Positions 1-8,914 are shown, numbered from the stretch's first letter. The stretch: 27,676 nt of DNA from Candidatus Hydrogenedentes bacterium CG07_land_8_20_14_0_80_42_17 (GCA_002780065.1 PEWQ01000067.1:1-27676); one strand, 5' to 3'. Translations and numbers: made by a program. Notes: generated by a model from the letters alone, not told the origin.

Positions 1-81
1 CGTGCCTCCAGATGAAAAGTAATATTCCCGCTTTCAAAGAACGTGTAAAATAATTGAAAAATGAAAATTGGAAAAATAAAA

Positions 82-108
82 TTTTCAATTTGCACTTTTC
101 AATTTGCA
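82..108. repeat. Two direct copies of a 13-base AT-rich word
   Basis: The word ttttcaatttgca occurs at 82-94 and again at 96-108, followed by the partial variant aatttc. It lies just after an A-rich stretch with complementary character (gaaaattggaaaa, about 63-75). It is intergenic and looks like a simple word repeat rather than a coding or CRISPR repeat. Confidence 0.6.
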
Positions 109-136
109 ATTTCAAATATTATAACTCGTTATGGAG

Positions 137-175
137 GCACAGGCGCTACGCGTCAATGGACGCCCCCGCCTGTGC
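137..175. repeat. Nested inverted repeat (stem inside stem)
   Basis: Outer arms GCACAGGCG (137-145) and CGCCTGTGC (167-175) are perfect complements. Inside them GCGTC (150-154) pairs with GACGC (159-163) around the loop AATG. It is GC-rich against an AT-rich background and has no T-run after it, so it is not a typical intrinsic terminator. It may be a REP-like element or a transcript structure. Confidence 0.6.
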
Positions 176-181
176 TAGCAA

Positions 182-205
182 CTGGAGTTGTAAGGTAAAC
201 TCCAG
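182..205. repeat. Hairpin CTGGAGTT / AACTCCAG
   Basis: Perfect 8-base arms, CTGGAGTT (182-189) and AACTCCAG (198-205), flank the loop gtaaggta. It follows the nested inverted repeat after only a few bases, so both may belong to one structured element. No downstream T-run is present. Confidence 0.55.
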
Positions 206-376
206 AAACGCATTTCAAATTGACTTAACCAGTTATATGAGATAAAAAATCTAGATATTATCACGGGTGTTATTTATTGAGATTGTCTTTTATCGACAGA
301 ACTAAAAGAATCGAGTCGACTAAATAATATTATTCAGCACCCTAATGAACGTAGCTATTGATTTGGAGGATAGAGC

Positions 377-2149
377 ATGAAATCTGGAAATATGAGAATA
401 TGGGTTATTCTCGCAGTTATTGCGGCGGCGGGATTTGGCATTTACCCTACTATTGTATGGTCGCGAATGTCGCCTGAAGCGATTGCAAAAGACCCGCCCC
501 GAGCCGAATATTTTCGCTCAAAATCAATTAATCTCGGATTGGATCTTCAAGGCGGAATTCATCTCGTTCTCGGAATAAAAACCGATAAGCTCATGCAAAA
601 TATACTTGTGACGGTCAACAGGAGAATTCCAAAGATCTTTAAAGAACGCGGCATATCTGTCACAGAGAACAAAATTGTCGGAGACGGAATCGAATTTGAA
701 GTTAATCCAAGCGCGCAAACTGAGCGCTCCAAAGATATTGAAGAAGCTCTCTCGATTGTAGGTTACTTGAAGTCTCCTGATTATCGAGTCGATCCGGCAA
801 AGCCTAACCGCGTAATCGTCCGCGCAATAATCGACCGCGAAGCTTTCGATCGCGAAGTGAAAGAAGCAACAGGGAGAGCTCTTGAGATCATCCGAAACCG
901 CATTGACGCGTTTGGAGTATCGGAGCCGAGCATTCAGCAATCCGGCAACAATAAAATAGTTGTGGAATTGCCCGGCGCGGCAGATCCTGAAAGAGCTAGA
1001 AGCCTCATAGGCAGAACCGCTCAGCTTGAATTTCATCGAGTCAAAGAAGATGCAGACCTGAATAAAATTCTTACAGATATCGATGGAACAACCGGCGGCG
1101 AGCTTCTCAAAATCGTAAAAGTTAATCAGTTGAAAGAAGGTTACTTCGATATTCATATTCTACCTGAGAATAAAGAACGCTTTATCGAATTAATTTCATC
1201 TCCTCTTGCTCAGCAAAAAGTTCCTGATGGTTCAAGAATATACATCGGCTCTGTAAATGAACGCAGAACCGGAGAAAAAATTATTCCAATCTATATGCTT
1301 GAAGCTGAACCTGCAATGACAGGAGAGCATCTTGAAATGGCACGAATAAGTATGGATGAAAAGAATAAGCCTATAGTCGCATTCGAATTTGGAAGCGAAG
1401 GCGCCGAGCAATTTGGGCAGTTGACCGCAGAACTTATGCGAGGCCAGAAGCGTCTCGCAATAGTGCTTGACGATGTGGTGCAGTCCGCTCCGACAGTCAG
1501 AAGTCAAATAAGAGCACGCGGACAGATTGAAGGAGATTTTACTCATGAAGAAGCAAGAGACCTCGCAGTTGTTTTGAGAAGCGGCGCTCTGCCTGCTCCG
1601 GTCGAAATCCTCGAGGACCGAACAGTAGGACCTTCTCTAGGCAAAGACTCAATTCAGAAAGGCGTATTAGCGTCTGGAATCGGACTTGTTCTCATAATTT
1701 TATTTATGCCGCTCTGGTACAAAGTCGCAGGAACAATCGCGGATATCTGTCTGTTTCTAACCATATTGTTCATGCTTGCAACGCTTGCGCTTTTTGGAGC
1801 CACATTGACTTTGCCAGGTATAGCAGGAATTGCTCTTACACTCGGCATGGCAGTTGACGCCAACATTCTTATCTTCGAGCGCATAAAAGAAGAACTGCGA
1901 AACGGAAAAGGAATTTTCACGGCAGTGAACGCCGGATATGAAAAAGCTTTCACGACAATTCTCGATTCAAATCTCACTACACTGATTACAGCCGGAGCGC
2001 TCTATGAATATGGAACAGGCCCTATCCGAGGCTTTGCCGTCACTCTTTCAATAGGCATTGTCGCCTCGATGTTCACTGCAATTTACGTATCAAAAACAAT
2101 TATGAATAAATTTGTGCTTGCCGCAAAAGAACCGAGGTTATCAATATGA
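377..2149 (+). CDS. secD: Protein translocase subunit SecD
   Basis: SecD is an inner-membrane partner of SecYEG that uses the proton-motive force to help pull exported proteins into the periplasm. The 590-residue protein has an N-terminal membrane helix (about 7-29), the SecD signature LGLDLQGG at 53-60, a large periplasmic region, then a C-terminal bundle of about five helices starting near residue 430. GMAVDANILIFERIKEE at 490-506 is the conserved RND-type motif of SecD/SecF. The length is ordinary for stand-alone SecD. The ATG at 377 is preceded by TGGAGGA at 364-370. Its stop overlaps the secF start by four bases, so the two are translationally coupled. No yajC lies directly upstream in what can be seen. 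Confidence 0.97.
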   Translation: MKSGNMRIWVILAVIAAAGFGIYPTIVWSRMSPEAIAKDPPRAEYFRSKSINLGLDLQGGIHLVLGIKTDKLMQNILVTVNRRIPKIFKERGISVTENKIVGDGIEFEVNPSAQTERSKDIEEALSIVGYLKSPDYRVDPAKPNRVIVRAIIDREAFDREVKEATGRALEIIRNRIDAFGVSEPSIQQSGNNKIVVELPGAADPERARSLIGRTAQLEFHRVKEDADLNKILTDIDGTTGGELLKIVKVNQLKEGYFDIHILPENKERFIELISSPLAQQKVPDGSRIYIGSVNERRTGEKIIPIYMLEAEPAMTGEHLEMARISMDEKNKPIVAFEFGSEGAEQFGQLTAELMRGQKRLAIVLDDVVQSAPTVRSQIRARGQIEGDFTHEEARDLAVVLRSGALPAPVEILEDRTVGPSLGKDSIQKGVLASGIGLVLIILFMPLWYKVAGTIADICLFLTILFMLATLALFGATLTLPGIAGIALTLGMAVDANILIFERIKEELRNGKGIFTAVNAGYEKAFTTILDSNLTTLITAGALYEYGTGPIRGFAVTLSIGIVASMFTAIYVSKTIMNKFVLAAKEPRLSI

Positions 2150-3726
2150 ATCGAGTATTTTCATTCATCGAAGTTAGAAACCGGGCTTATCTCTTTTCAC
2201 TCACTCTTCTTATTATCTTCATTGTCGGTACGGCTATACATGGTGGATTTAATTTTGGAATAGATTTTGTCGGAGGCACTTCGGTAATAGTTAAATTTGA
2301 CAAGTCAATCGATGCAAAACGTCTTTCCGAACTTAGAAGTTTTCTCGAACCTGTCGGGCTCTCTCAGAATATTCGCACAATCGGAGGTTCAGGCGAAGAA
2401 GCTCGGGAAATTTCAATTGACGTTCGAGGCACAGACTGGGTTGATAGAATGACAGCTCGTTTTTTTGAAGCGAAGAAGAATCGTAAATTAACTCCTGAAG
2501 ACCTCGATTCGATTCTCGGAAGTTTTCTCGAGCCTAAAGCTCTGACAGGATTAAAAGCATACTTCATGCCTCCAGCCGGCGATACTGCCGCGCCGCCGTT
2601 ATTCGATATTAATAACGTCACAACCGGAGATATGACCGGAATATTTCAGACAATTTTCAATGAAAATATCGCTCTGTCAGTGCATAAAGTTTTATCGAAG
2701 GCAATGCTGCCCGAAGGCGGAATAAAAGATATCGATATTAACAATATCGGAAACGCTCAAAATCTTTCCGAAGCGCTGGCGGAAGTAAAACGCAAGAAAA
2801 TTGAAATAACAATTGCAGAAAAAATTGATACAGTCTCTCAAGCTCGACCATGGACAAATGTCGATGAATTTTTAAAGTCAACCGGTCTTGAACTTTTTGA
2901 CGGGCCGGTTCTTCGCCGAATACTAACTGCCGACACTCAAATACAATCAAAGAGAGTTATTTCGATATTAACAGCTACTCCTGAAGAACTTTCTAAAGCA
3001 TTTATTCCGTCTCTAACCGAACGGTTTCTGCAAAATTCAAAAATAGTTGTTGAACATCGAGACCGCGACTTTGGCGGTTTATTTCTATCTTCAAAACAAG
3101 CCGCAGATATCGTTCCAGAGTCCGACCGCGAGATGCGCGAAATGATTGCGAATTATGCTCACGCCGGCAGATTTATTATTGCTTCGTCAGAAACGGTAGG
3201 AGCTTCAGTCGGAAAGGATCTCAAGTGGGCCGCATTATGGGCTATTTTTTATTCCCTGCTCGGACTTCTTGCCTACATCTGGTTTAGATTCGAACTGAGA
3301 TATGCAGTTGGAGCAATAATTGCGACCATTCACGACACGATTCTTACTCTGGGATTAATTGGCTTTGCCGGAATCGAATTCAACATTCCAATTGTCGCGG
3401 CGGTATTAACTGTCATGGGATATTCAGTCAACGATACGATCGTAGTTTATGACAGAATCAGAGAAAAACTTGGAAAGTTAAAAGCTGCGCCGGATCCGGC
3501 AATCATCGATCTTGCGATTCAGCAAACACTTTCACGAACGATTCTGACTGCCGGAACTACGATAGTCACAATTTTAGTCTTTTTGATATTCGGACCTGCA
3601 GTGACGAGAGAATTGTCGTTTACTCTGACCTTCGGTATCTTTATCGGAACGTTCTCTTCAATATTCGTCGCGGCACCGGTGCTCGTCGAATGGGAACGGT
3701 TATCAGGCTTTCGCAAGAAGCGGTGA
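2146..3726 (+). CDS. secF: Protein translocase subunit SecF, with extended periplasmic region
   Basis: Partner of SecD in the SecDF complex. The N-terminal helix (about 13-31) and the SecF motif GIDFVGGT at 38-45 are followed much later by SETVGASVGKDL and a five-helix C-terminal bundle containing the VMGYSVNDTIVVYDRIREK motif. At 526 residues it is far longer than the roughly 300 residues usual for SecF. The extra material, about 200 residues, lies in the periplasmic region between the first and second membrane helices, roughly residues 90-340, and I do not recognise a domain in it. The start overlaps the secD stop (ATGA). A relA/spoT homologue begins 9 bases after the stop. Confidence 0.95.
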   Translation: MNRVFSFIEVRNRAYLFSLTLLIIFIVGTAIHGGFNFGIDFVGGTSVIVKFDKSIDAKRLSELRSFLEPVGLSQNIRTIGGSGEEAREISIDVRGTDWVDRMTARFFEAKKNRKLTPEDLDSILGSFLEPKALTGLKAYFMPPAGDTAAPPLFDINNVTTGDMTGIFQTIFNENIALSVHKVLSKAMLPEGGIKDIDINNIGNAQNLSEALAEVKRKKIEITIAEKIDTVSQARPWTNVDEFLKSTGLELFDGPVLRRILTADTQIQSKRVISILTATPEELSKAFIPSLTERFLQNSKIVVEHRDRDFGGLFLSSKQAADIVPESDREMREMIANYAHAGRFIIASSETVGASVGKDLKWAALWAIFYSLLGLLAYIWFRFELRYAVGAIIATIHDTILTLGLIGFAGIEFNIPIVAAVLTVMGYSVNDTIVVYDRIREKLGKLKAAPDPAIIDLAIQQTLSRTILTAGTTIVTILVFLIFGPAVTRELSFTLTFGIFIGTFSSIFVAAPVLVEWERLSGFRKKR

Positions 3727-3735
3727 TAGAAAAGA

Positions 3736-5883
3736 GTGGCAGAAGAGGATTCTCAAAATAATCTCAATTTAAGTTTTTTAAGAACTCTCTTCTTATCCTA
3801 TAGCTCGATAAAAGAATTCGAAATTATCGGCCGAGCTTACAAATATGCTTCAGAAGCACATGAAGGTCAAAAAAGAGAAGACGGTAAACCGTACATCACT
3901 CATCCTTTGGAAGTGGCTTCTATCCTTGCAGAGCACAGATTCGATGCTATCACCCTCTCTGCCGCTCTGCTGCATGACGTAATCGAAGACTGCGGAAAAA
4001 CCAAAGAAGATATCGAAGAAAAATTTGGAGCAGAGGTTGCCGAATTAATCGAAGGCGTCACAAAAATCTCAACAATTTCGGCAAATACCAGGCAGGAGCA
4101 GGAAGCCGAAAATCTTAGAAGAATGCTCGTTGCGGTTGCGCGTGATATCAGAGTTCTGCTAATTAAACTTGCGGACAGGCTTCACAACATGCGCACAATA
4201 TCGGCGCTCGATAAAAATCGAGTTGAACGCATAAGCAGAGAAACTCTTGAAATTTACGCGCCTCTCGCAAATCGAATGGGAATGTCCACAATAAAATCCG
4301 AACTTGAGGATTTAAGTTTTAAGCATCTAATGCCTGACAAATACAGAGAGGTCTCTGAAGCTATTAACGCAAATGTAGGCAAACGGGCGCATCTCCTAAC
4401 AGATGCAGTCGAACAGATGCAAAAGCAAGTTAGAGACTCGGGAATATCTGCTCAGATTGCCAGCCGCTCAAAAGAGATCTACAGCGTTTACAAAAAGATG
4501 CTCAGACAGAAGAGGCCGATCGAAGAAATATTCGACCTTTTAGCGATGAGAGTTCTCGTCTCTTCTGTCAAAGAATGTTATACCGTGCTCGGAATTGCTC
4601 ACAATCTTTGGACTCCAATTCCAGGCAGGTTCAAGGATTACATCGGAACACCGAAACCAAATATGTATCAAGCTATTCACACAACTGTTATAGGGCCCGG
4701 CGACGGCCCCATCGAGATTCAAATCAAGACCCACGAAATGCATAATACTGCTGAAGAAGGAATTGCGGCTCACTGGAAATACAAATCTGAAGGCGCCATA
4801 GACGAGCGACTGGGCTGGCTGAGAAGAATACTTGATTGGCAAAGAGAATCGCTTTCGGCTCAGGAATTTATGGATTCGCTCAGAATCGATCTGTATGACG
4901 ATCAAGTCTTTGTTCTCACTCCGAAAGGAGATATCTTCGAACTTCCAAAGGGCGCTACTCCGATAGATATGGCTTATGCGGTGCATTCGGATATTGGGAA
5001 GCACTTATCAGGAGCCAAAGTAAACGGAAGAATGGTGCCTATCACAACAAGGCTTACTTCAGGCGCGGTCGTTGAGATAATAACTTTAAATTCAGCGAAA
5101 CCGTCGAGAGATTGGCTGAATTTTGTAAGGACACCAAGAGCTCGGCAAAAAATAAGACACCATCTGAAAGAGAATGAGTCCGAAGAATTAAAGAAACGAG
5201 GCTCCGAACTTTTGCAGGCTGCTTTGAATAATTTTAAACTCAATCTTTCAGTTGCAAAGAAGAGTTCAGAAATTATAGATGCAATAAAAGCGGCGGGGTT
5301 CAAGGAGCTCGAATCTGCGCTGGAAGCAATAGGATTCGGAAATGAATCAGCGGAAGCGATTGCGCGCAAAATTGCAGAAAGAAAAAATCCAACTGTAATC
5401 GCACAGAAGCCTATTTCCAGGCAAGAGCAAAAAAGCAGTGCCGGAAGTAATGTAATAGTCGACGGATTTGACGGGCTTTTTGTGAGATTCAGCAAATGTT
5501 GCAATCCTGTTCCCGGAGACAAAATAATAGCGTATCTTTCTAGAGGGCGCGGAGTGGCAATTCACAAGAACGATTGCCCGAACATAACAGATCTTTCGAA
5601 TGAGCCTGCTCGAATCAGAAAAGCTGAATGGTCCGGCAAAACCGGAAAATTTTCAGCCGCGGTATTGATTGAAGGTTCGGACAGAATAGGTCTTCTGGCC
5701 GATATCACTCAAGCTATTGCAAAAGAAGGCGGCAATATCTTGAGCGCAGACATAAAGACAAAAGAAAAAGGAAAGGATAATTTTGTGATTGAAGTAAATG
5801 ATGCAGAACATCTTTCAAGATTGATAGAAGCTTTGAAAGATGTCGAAGGTGTATGCTTCGTGGCAAGAGCAGGTTCGAAATGA
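3736..5883 (+). CDS. Bifunctional (p)ppGpp synthetase/hydrolase (RelA/SpoT family)
   Basis: Makes and degrades the stringent-response alarmone (p)ppGpp. The 715-residue protein has the full long-RSH order. The HD hydrolase domain has HPLE at 56-59 and HDVIED at 80-85. The synthetase has GRFKDYIGTPKPN near 297-309 and EIQIKT near 327-332. A TGS domain spans about 390-450, a Cys-rich stretch follows (CCNPVPGD, then KNDCPN), and a C-terminal ACT domain covers about the last 75 residues. An intact HD motif plus an RxKD-type motif (RFKD) in the synthetase marks the bifunctional Rel/SpoT type rather than monofunctional RelA. The start is a GTG at 3736, just after secF; no in-frame ATG fits the family start better. 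It overlaps rlmN by four bases. Confidence 0.96.
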   Translation: MAEEDSQNNLNLSFLRTLFLSYSSIKEFEIIGRAYKYASEAHEGQKREDGKPYITHPLEVASILAEHRFDAITLSAALLHDVIEDCGKTKEDIEEKFGAEVAELIEGVTKISTISANTRQEQEAENLRRMLVAVARDIRVLLIKLADRLHNMRTISALDKNRVERISRETLEIYAPLANRMGMSTIKSELEDLSFKHLMPDKYREVSEAINANVGKRAHLLTDAVEQMQKQVRDSGISAQIASRSKEIYSVYKKMLRQKRPIEEIFDLLAMRVLVSSVKECYTVLGIAHNLWTPIPGRFKDYIGTPKPNMYQAIHTTVIGPGDGPIEIQIKTHEMHNTAEEGIAAHWKYKSEGAIDERLGWLRRILDWQRESLSAQEFMDSLRIDLYDDQVFVLTPKGDIFELPKGATPIDMAYAVHSDIGKHLSGAKVNGRMVPITTRLTSGAVVEIITLNSAKPSRDWLNFVRTPRARQKIRHHLKENESEELKKRGSELLQAALNNFKLNLSVAKKSSEIIDAIKAAGFKELESALEAIGFGNESAEAIARKIAERKNPTVIAQKPISRQEQKSSAGSNVIVDGFDGLFVRFSKCCNPVPGDKIIAYLSRGRGVAIHKNDCPNITDLSNEPARIRKAEWSGKTGKFSAAVLIEGSDRIGLLADITQAIAKEGGNILSADIKTKEKGKDNFVIEVNDAEHLSRLIEALKDVEGVCFVARAGSK

Positions 5884-6893
5884 ACGAAAAGCCGCTTATA
5901 CGTTCTCTTAATCACCGGTTGTTTGTCAAGGCTGTAAGAGAAGCAGATCTCGAAAAATACTCTGTCGACGTATTAAAAAAATTTCTCTTCAAAATTGGAA
6001 TTACAAATTTTGATGAAGTCACAACTTTTTCGAAAAATGCCAGAGAATGGCTGAATTCTCATTTTGACGCGGGTTTGCCGAAAGTTCTTGAGAGGCTTCG
6101 TTCCAAAGACGAGACAATAAAATTGCTTCTGGATTGTAACGGCGCAAAATCCGAATCGGTCCTTATGAATTCCAGAGGAAAGCGCACAGCCTGCATCTCT
6201 GTGCAGTCCGGCTGTAAACTTAACTGCGTCTTCTGTGCAACTGGAAAACTAGGTTTCTTCAGAAATTTATCGTTTGGAGAAATTCTCGATCAAGTTTTAA
6301 TATTAAGAGGCGACGCTTCCATAGACCGCATCGTTGTAATGGGTATGGGTGAACCTATGGATAATCTTGATGAAGTTATTCCTGCTCTACATTTCTTGAC
6401 TTCTAAAGATGGCTACGGTTATTCGAGAAAAAGGATTACGCTTTCGACTGTAGGTATTGTCCCCGGTATAGAGCGACTTGCTGATTCAGGAGTTGGAGTC
6501 GAGCTGGCTATATCTCTTCATGCAGTCGATGACAATGTCCGCTCAGCTATAATTCCAATGAACAGTAAATATAATATCGAAGATGTTTTAAAAGCATCAA
6601 AACTTTATGCCTCAAAAGCTAACTCTAAAGTGACAATCGAATACCTCCTTCTTCAAGATATAAACAATTCAGAAGATGATGCTGTGAAATTGGGCAGAAT
6701 TTCCCGAAAATACCTGATGCCTATTAACTTGATTGTTTTTAATCCTACTGAAGGAATCGAATTTGAACCTGCGGACAATTTAGAGCGTTTTACAAAAATT
6801 GTCAGTGACAATGCAATTGCTGTGACAGTAAGAAGGTCGAAAGGAAAGGAAATATCTGCGGCGTGCGGTCAACTCGTAATGCGTGGTGCGTAA
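5880..6893 (+). CDS. rlmN: Dual-specificity RNA methyltransferase RlmN (radical SAM)
   Basis: Methylates C2 of an adenine in 23S rRNA (A2503 in E. coli) and in some tRNAs, using radical SAM chemistry. Residues C112, C116 and C119 form the CxxxCxxC iron-sulfur motif (CKLNCVFC). C105, and C329 in SAACGQL near the end, match the two catalytic cysteines of the family. I chose the ATG at 5880, which overlaps the preceding stop as ATGA and gives 337 residues starting MNEKPL. An in-frame ATG at 5853 would lie inside the (p)ppGpp gene and add nine residues with no family match. Last gene of the secDF-rel-rlmN run. Confidence 0.95.
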   Translation: MNEKPLIRSLNHRLFVKAVREADLEKYSVDVLKKFLFKIGITNFDEVTTFSKNAREWLNSHFDAGLPKVLERLRSKDETIKLLLDCNGAKSESVLMNSRGKRTACISVQSGCKLNCVFCATGKLGFFRNLSFGEILDQVLILRGDASIDRIVVMGMGEPMDNLDEVIPALHFLTSKDGYGYSRKRITLSTVGIVPGIERLADSGVGVELAISLHAVDDNVRSAIIPMNSKYNIEDVLKASKLYASKANSKVTIEYLLLQDINNSEDDAVKLGRISRKYLMPINLIVFNPTEGIEFEPADNLERFTKIVSDNAIAVTVRRSKGKEISAACGQLVMRGA

Positions 6894-7110
6894 TTAGTCT
6901 TATTCATAATTCTCAATAAATCTTTGAGCCGCTGATGACTACGAATAAATATTAAAAAATCGAACCACGAATGAATAAAAATATATTCGAACCACGAATG
7001 AACACTAATAAACACAAATTATTAAATAAGTTATTAATATTTATTTTTTTATTCTTATTAGTGAAGATTCGTGTCCATTAGTGGTTCATAATTCCGTGTC
7101 CATTAGTGGT
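6894..7110. other. Convergent intergenic stretch with repeats
   Basis: This region lies between the converging rlmN and cstA. It is strongly AT-rich and holds two copies of CGAACCACGAATGAA (6961-6975 and 6988-7002), an AT-rich centre, and the start of a 25-base tandem repeat that runs into cstA. No intrinsic terminator with a clear stem plus T-run was found for either gene. No small gene is supported. Confidence 0.6.
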
Positions 7111-7136
7111 TCATAATTCCGTGTCCATTAGTGGTT
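6961..7136. repeat. Inverted repeat family GAACCAC...GTGGTTC with 25-base tandem units
   Basis: The left arm holds CGAACCACGAATGAA twice (6961-6975, 6988-7002), the second followed by cactaataaac. The right arm holds reverse-complement words ending in gtgtccattagtggttc. The unit cataattccgtgtccattagtggtt is exactly repeated at 7087-7111 and 7112-7136, and a diverged copy sits just before (7062-7086, matching in its last 17 bases). The arrangement is a loose palindrome around an AT-rich centre. The last cstA codons fall inside the right arm. Confidence 0.7.
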
Positions 7137-8844
7137 CAATTTTTTCTATCGGTTTTTTCCATATCACAAAAGCCTCTGCAGCAAGCCACACTGCAAGCAC
7201 CATCAAAATCGCTGCTACTCCGGCTTCAACAGAATACAAAGCCGCAACTGATCCGGATGAAACTTTTTTGTAATAATCGAAACCCGTCAGAATTAAACTC
7301 CACAATGTCATTACACACATAAAAAAGAATCCAAAGAGCGGCAAGGCATAATGCTTTCCAATATGCCTCAGCCACACAGCCACAGCTAACAAAGCTAATG
7401 CGGCCAGAAGCTGATTCGAACTTCCAAAAAGATTCCAAAAAACCCGCCACAGCGGCATCTCCTTGCCGTTCAAAGTCGCAGACGGCAGAGAGACTACTAA
7501 AACAGGAAGAACTAAAGTAATTACGGTAGCCCAAATAATTCCTCTTCGTCCTGTCCAACCTGTAAGCTCCATCAAAATATAGCGCGCTAATCTTGTGCAC
7601 GCATCCAATGTATCGAATATAAAAGTTGCAAAACAGAGAAGAGCAAATTGATAAAGCGTCTGAGTAGGAACAGTTTTCAAAAATGCAAAATTAAGAAAAT
7701 TGGAAATTCCATTTGCGTAGATAACATCAGGTTTGCCTTTCGGCTCAACAAGAATCATGACAGCGGCAAGTGAGAGACATGCGAAAAGGCCTTCAAGAAG
7801 CATGCCTCCGTAAGCGACAGGACGGGCGTCACTTTCGCGCGAGAGCTGTTTCGATGTCGTGCCTGATGAAACGACAGAATGAAATCCCGAGCATGCGCCG
7901 CACGCTACGGTAATAAATAAAATGGGAAAGATAGGTCTTACGCCTTCAGTCCCGAAAAAAAGAGGTGCATTCGAAAATGCCGGCGCATTGATCGCAATCC
8001 CTCCTGAGAGGCCTCCGATCAAAATGCCGGCAAATCCTAATATCATGATGAAATAAAGAAAATAGCCTCCTAGCTCACCCCGCGGCTGAAGCAGGAGCCA
8101 AACAGGAGTTATCGACGCGATGAAGCAGTAAGCGAGCAACAAATAATTCCATAACTTCTGACCATGCCCCGGAAATATTTTTTCGAGATCGAGCGACATA
8201 AAAGGTCCTGCAAGAATTGCCACGAGCACAAGCGGAAGAAATATCGCTTTAGCCGGGCCCGACTTCAAGCCTGAGCGCATCGACAAGCCCATGAAGGCTG
8301 CAAGAAGAAGATAAAGAATCGATGATGTTGCCACTGCAGGGCCGGGAGCCGTTGCGTCTTCCGTAGATGCAGTCTGAACAAATGCTCCGGCAGTCACATC
8401 AGCAAAAGCTATGATCACATAAATTAATGTCAGCCAGATAAATATCAAAAAAAGTTTGTAAGCCCTCTGATTTATATACTGCTTGACGATCTCGGCAACT
8501 GACCTTGCAGAGTGCCTGACCGATGCAACAAGAGTTGTGAAATCATGAATTCCTCCGATAAATATCGAACCGAAAATTATCCATAACCACGTAGGTCCCC
8601 AGCCAAAAAGAGTTCCGGCGAGAATTGGCCCTACTATCGGTCCTGCGGCAGAAATTGCGGAGAAATGCTGAGGCAGTAAAGCTTTCCATCCAATCGGTTC
8701 AAAATCCAATCCGTCTCTTCTGGTAAAAGCCGGAGTTGTATTGTCGTCTTTCAATCCCATCCATTTTGTTATCCACGCGCCCATAAAAATGTATGCAGAA
8801 AAAAAGATAAGAGCCGAAATTACGACAAATATGATTAGTGACAT
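7111..8844 (-). CDS. cstA: CstA-family transporter (carbon starvation protein A type)
   Basis: CstA-family proteins are inner-membrane transporters linked to uptake of peptides or pyruvate during carbon limitation. The 577-residue protein is hydrophobic throughout, with well over a dozen membrane segments. It carries family motifs such as GPIVGPILAG near 68-77 and FGSIFIGGIHDF near 91-102. It is shorter than E. coli CstA (about 700 residues), so it belongs to a short subgroup. The ATG at 8844 is preceded by GAGAGGG (8856-8850). The final residues, EPLMDTEL, are encoded by an intergenic-type repeat, so the native end may have been longer or different. The substrate cannot be told from sequence. 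Confidence 0.92.
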   Translation of the reverse strand: MSLIIFVVISALIFFSAYIFMGAWITKWMGLKDDNTTPAFTRRDGLDFEPIGWKALLPQHFSAISAAGPIVGPILAGTLFGWGPTWLWIIFGSIFIGGIHDFTTLVASVRHSARSVAEIVKQYINQRAYKLFLIFIWLTLIYVIIAFADVTAGAFVQTASTEDATAPGPAVATSSILYLLLAAFMGLSMRSGLKSGPAKAIFLPLVLVAILAGPFMSLDLEKIFPGHGQKLWNYLLLAYCFIASITPVWLLLQPRGELGGYFLYFIMILGFAGILIGGLSGGIAINAPAFSNAPLFFGTEGVRPIFPILFITVACGACSGFHSVVSSGTTSKQLSRESDARPVAYGGMLLEGLFACLSLAAVMILVEPKGKPDVIYANGISNFLNFAFLKTVPTQTLYQFALLCFATFIFDTLDACTRLARYILMELTGWTGRRGIIWATVITLVLPVLVVSLPSATLNGKEMPLWRVFWNLFGSSNQLLAALALLAVAVWLRHIGKHYALPLFGFFFMCVMTLWSLILTGFDYYKKVSSGSVAALYSVEAGVAAILMVLAVWLAAEAFVIWKKPIEKIEPLMDTEL

Positions 8845-8875
8845 TTAAACCCTCTCTGGAAAATCTTCTCAATAT

Positions 8876-8904
8876 ATTATTCCCCTTCGCTCTCTTTTTT
8901 GCAA
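8876..8904 (-). promoter_or_regulatory. Possible sigma-70 type promoter for cstA
   Basis: Read on the minus strand, TTGCAA (8904-8899) and AATAAT (8881-8876) are separated by exactly 17 bases. The -10 word matches TATAAT at five of six positions; the -35 word matches TTGACA at four. The site lies 32 bases before the cstA ATG, inside the 70-base divergent gap shared with the moaB-like gene. This is pattern matching only. Confidence 0.35.
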
Positions 8905-8914
8905 TAATATTTAC

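Larger units (their letters stand above)
1..376. other. Leader region before secD: AT-rich repeats, hairpins, RBS
   Basis: No convincing complete gene is visible here. One forward frame ends at a TAA at 51-53 (last residues NIPAFKERVK) and could be the tail of an upstream gene, but there is too little to judge. Bases 82-94 and 96-108 are two direct copies of ttttcaatttgca. Bases 137-175 and 182-205 form hairpins, listed separately. A strong Shine-Dalgarno, TGGAGGA at 364-370, precedes the secD ATG at 377. I could not pick a promoter with good spacing, although an AT-rich stretch at 321-334 could hold a -10 element. Confidence 0.6.

Noticed and set aside
54-245. 63-codon forward open frame before secD
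   Set aside because: It runs through the AT-rich word repeats and both hairpins, has no RBS and no protein-like composition.
524-1156. 210-codon minus-strand open frame inside secD
   Set aside because: Shadow of secD, whose protein motifs are clear in the other strand; the shadow has no recognisable features.
4540-5522. Two long minus-strand frames (154 and 182 codons) inside the (p)ppGpp synthetase gene
   Set aside because: They overlap the synthetase and TGS domains of a certain gene and show no family motifs.
7087-7136. Tandem 25-base repeats as a CRISPR array
   Set aside because: Units are directly adjacent with no spacers, there are only two exact copies, and no cas genes are present.
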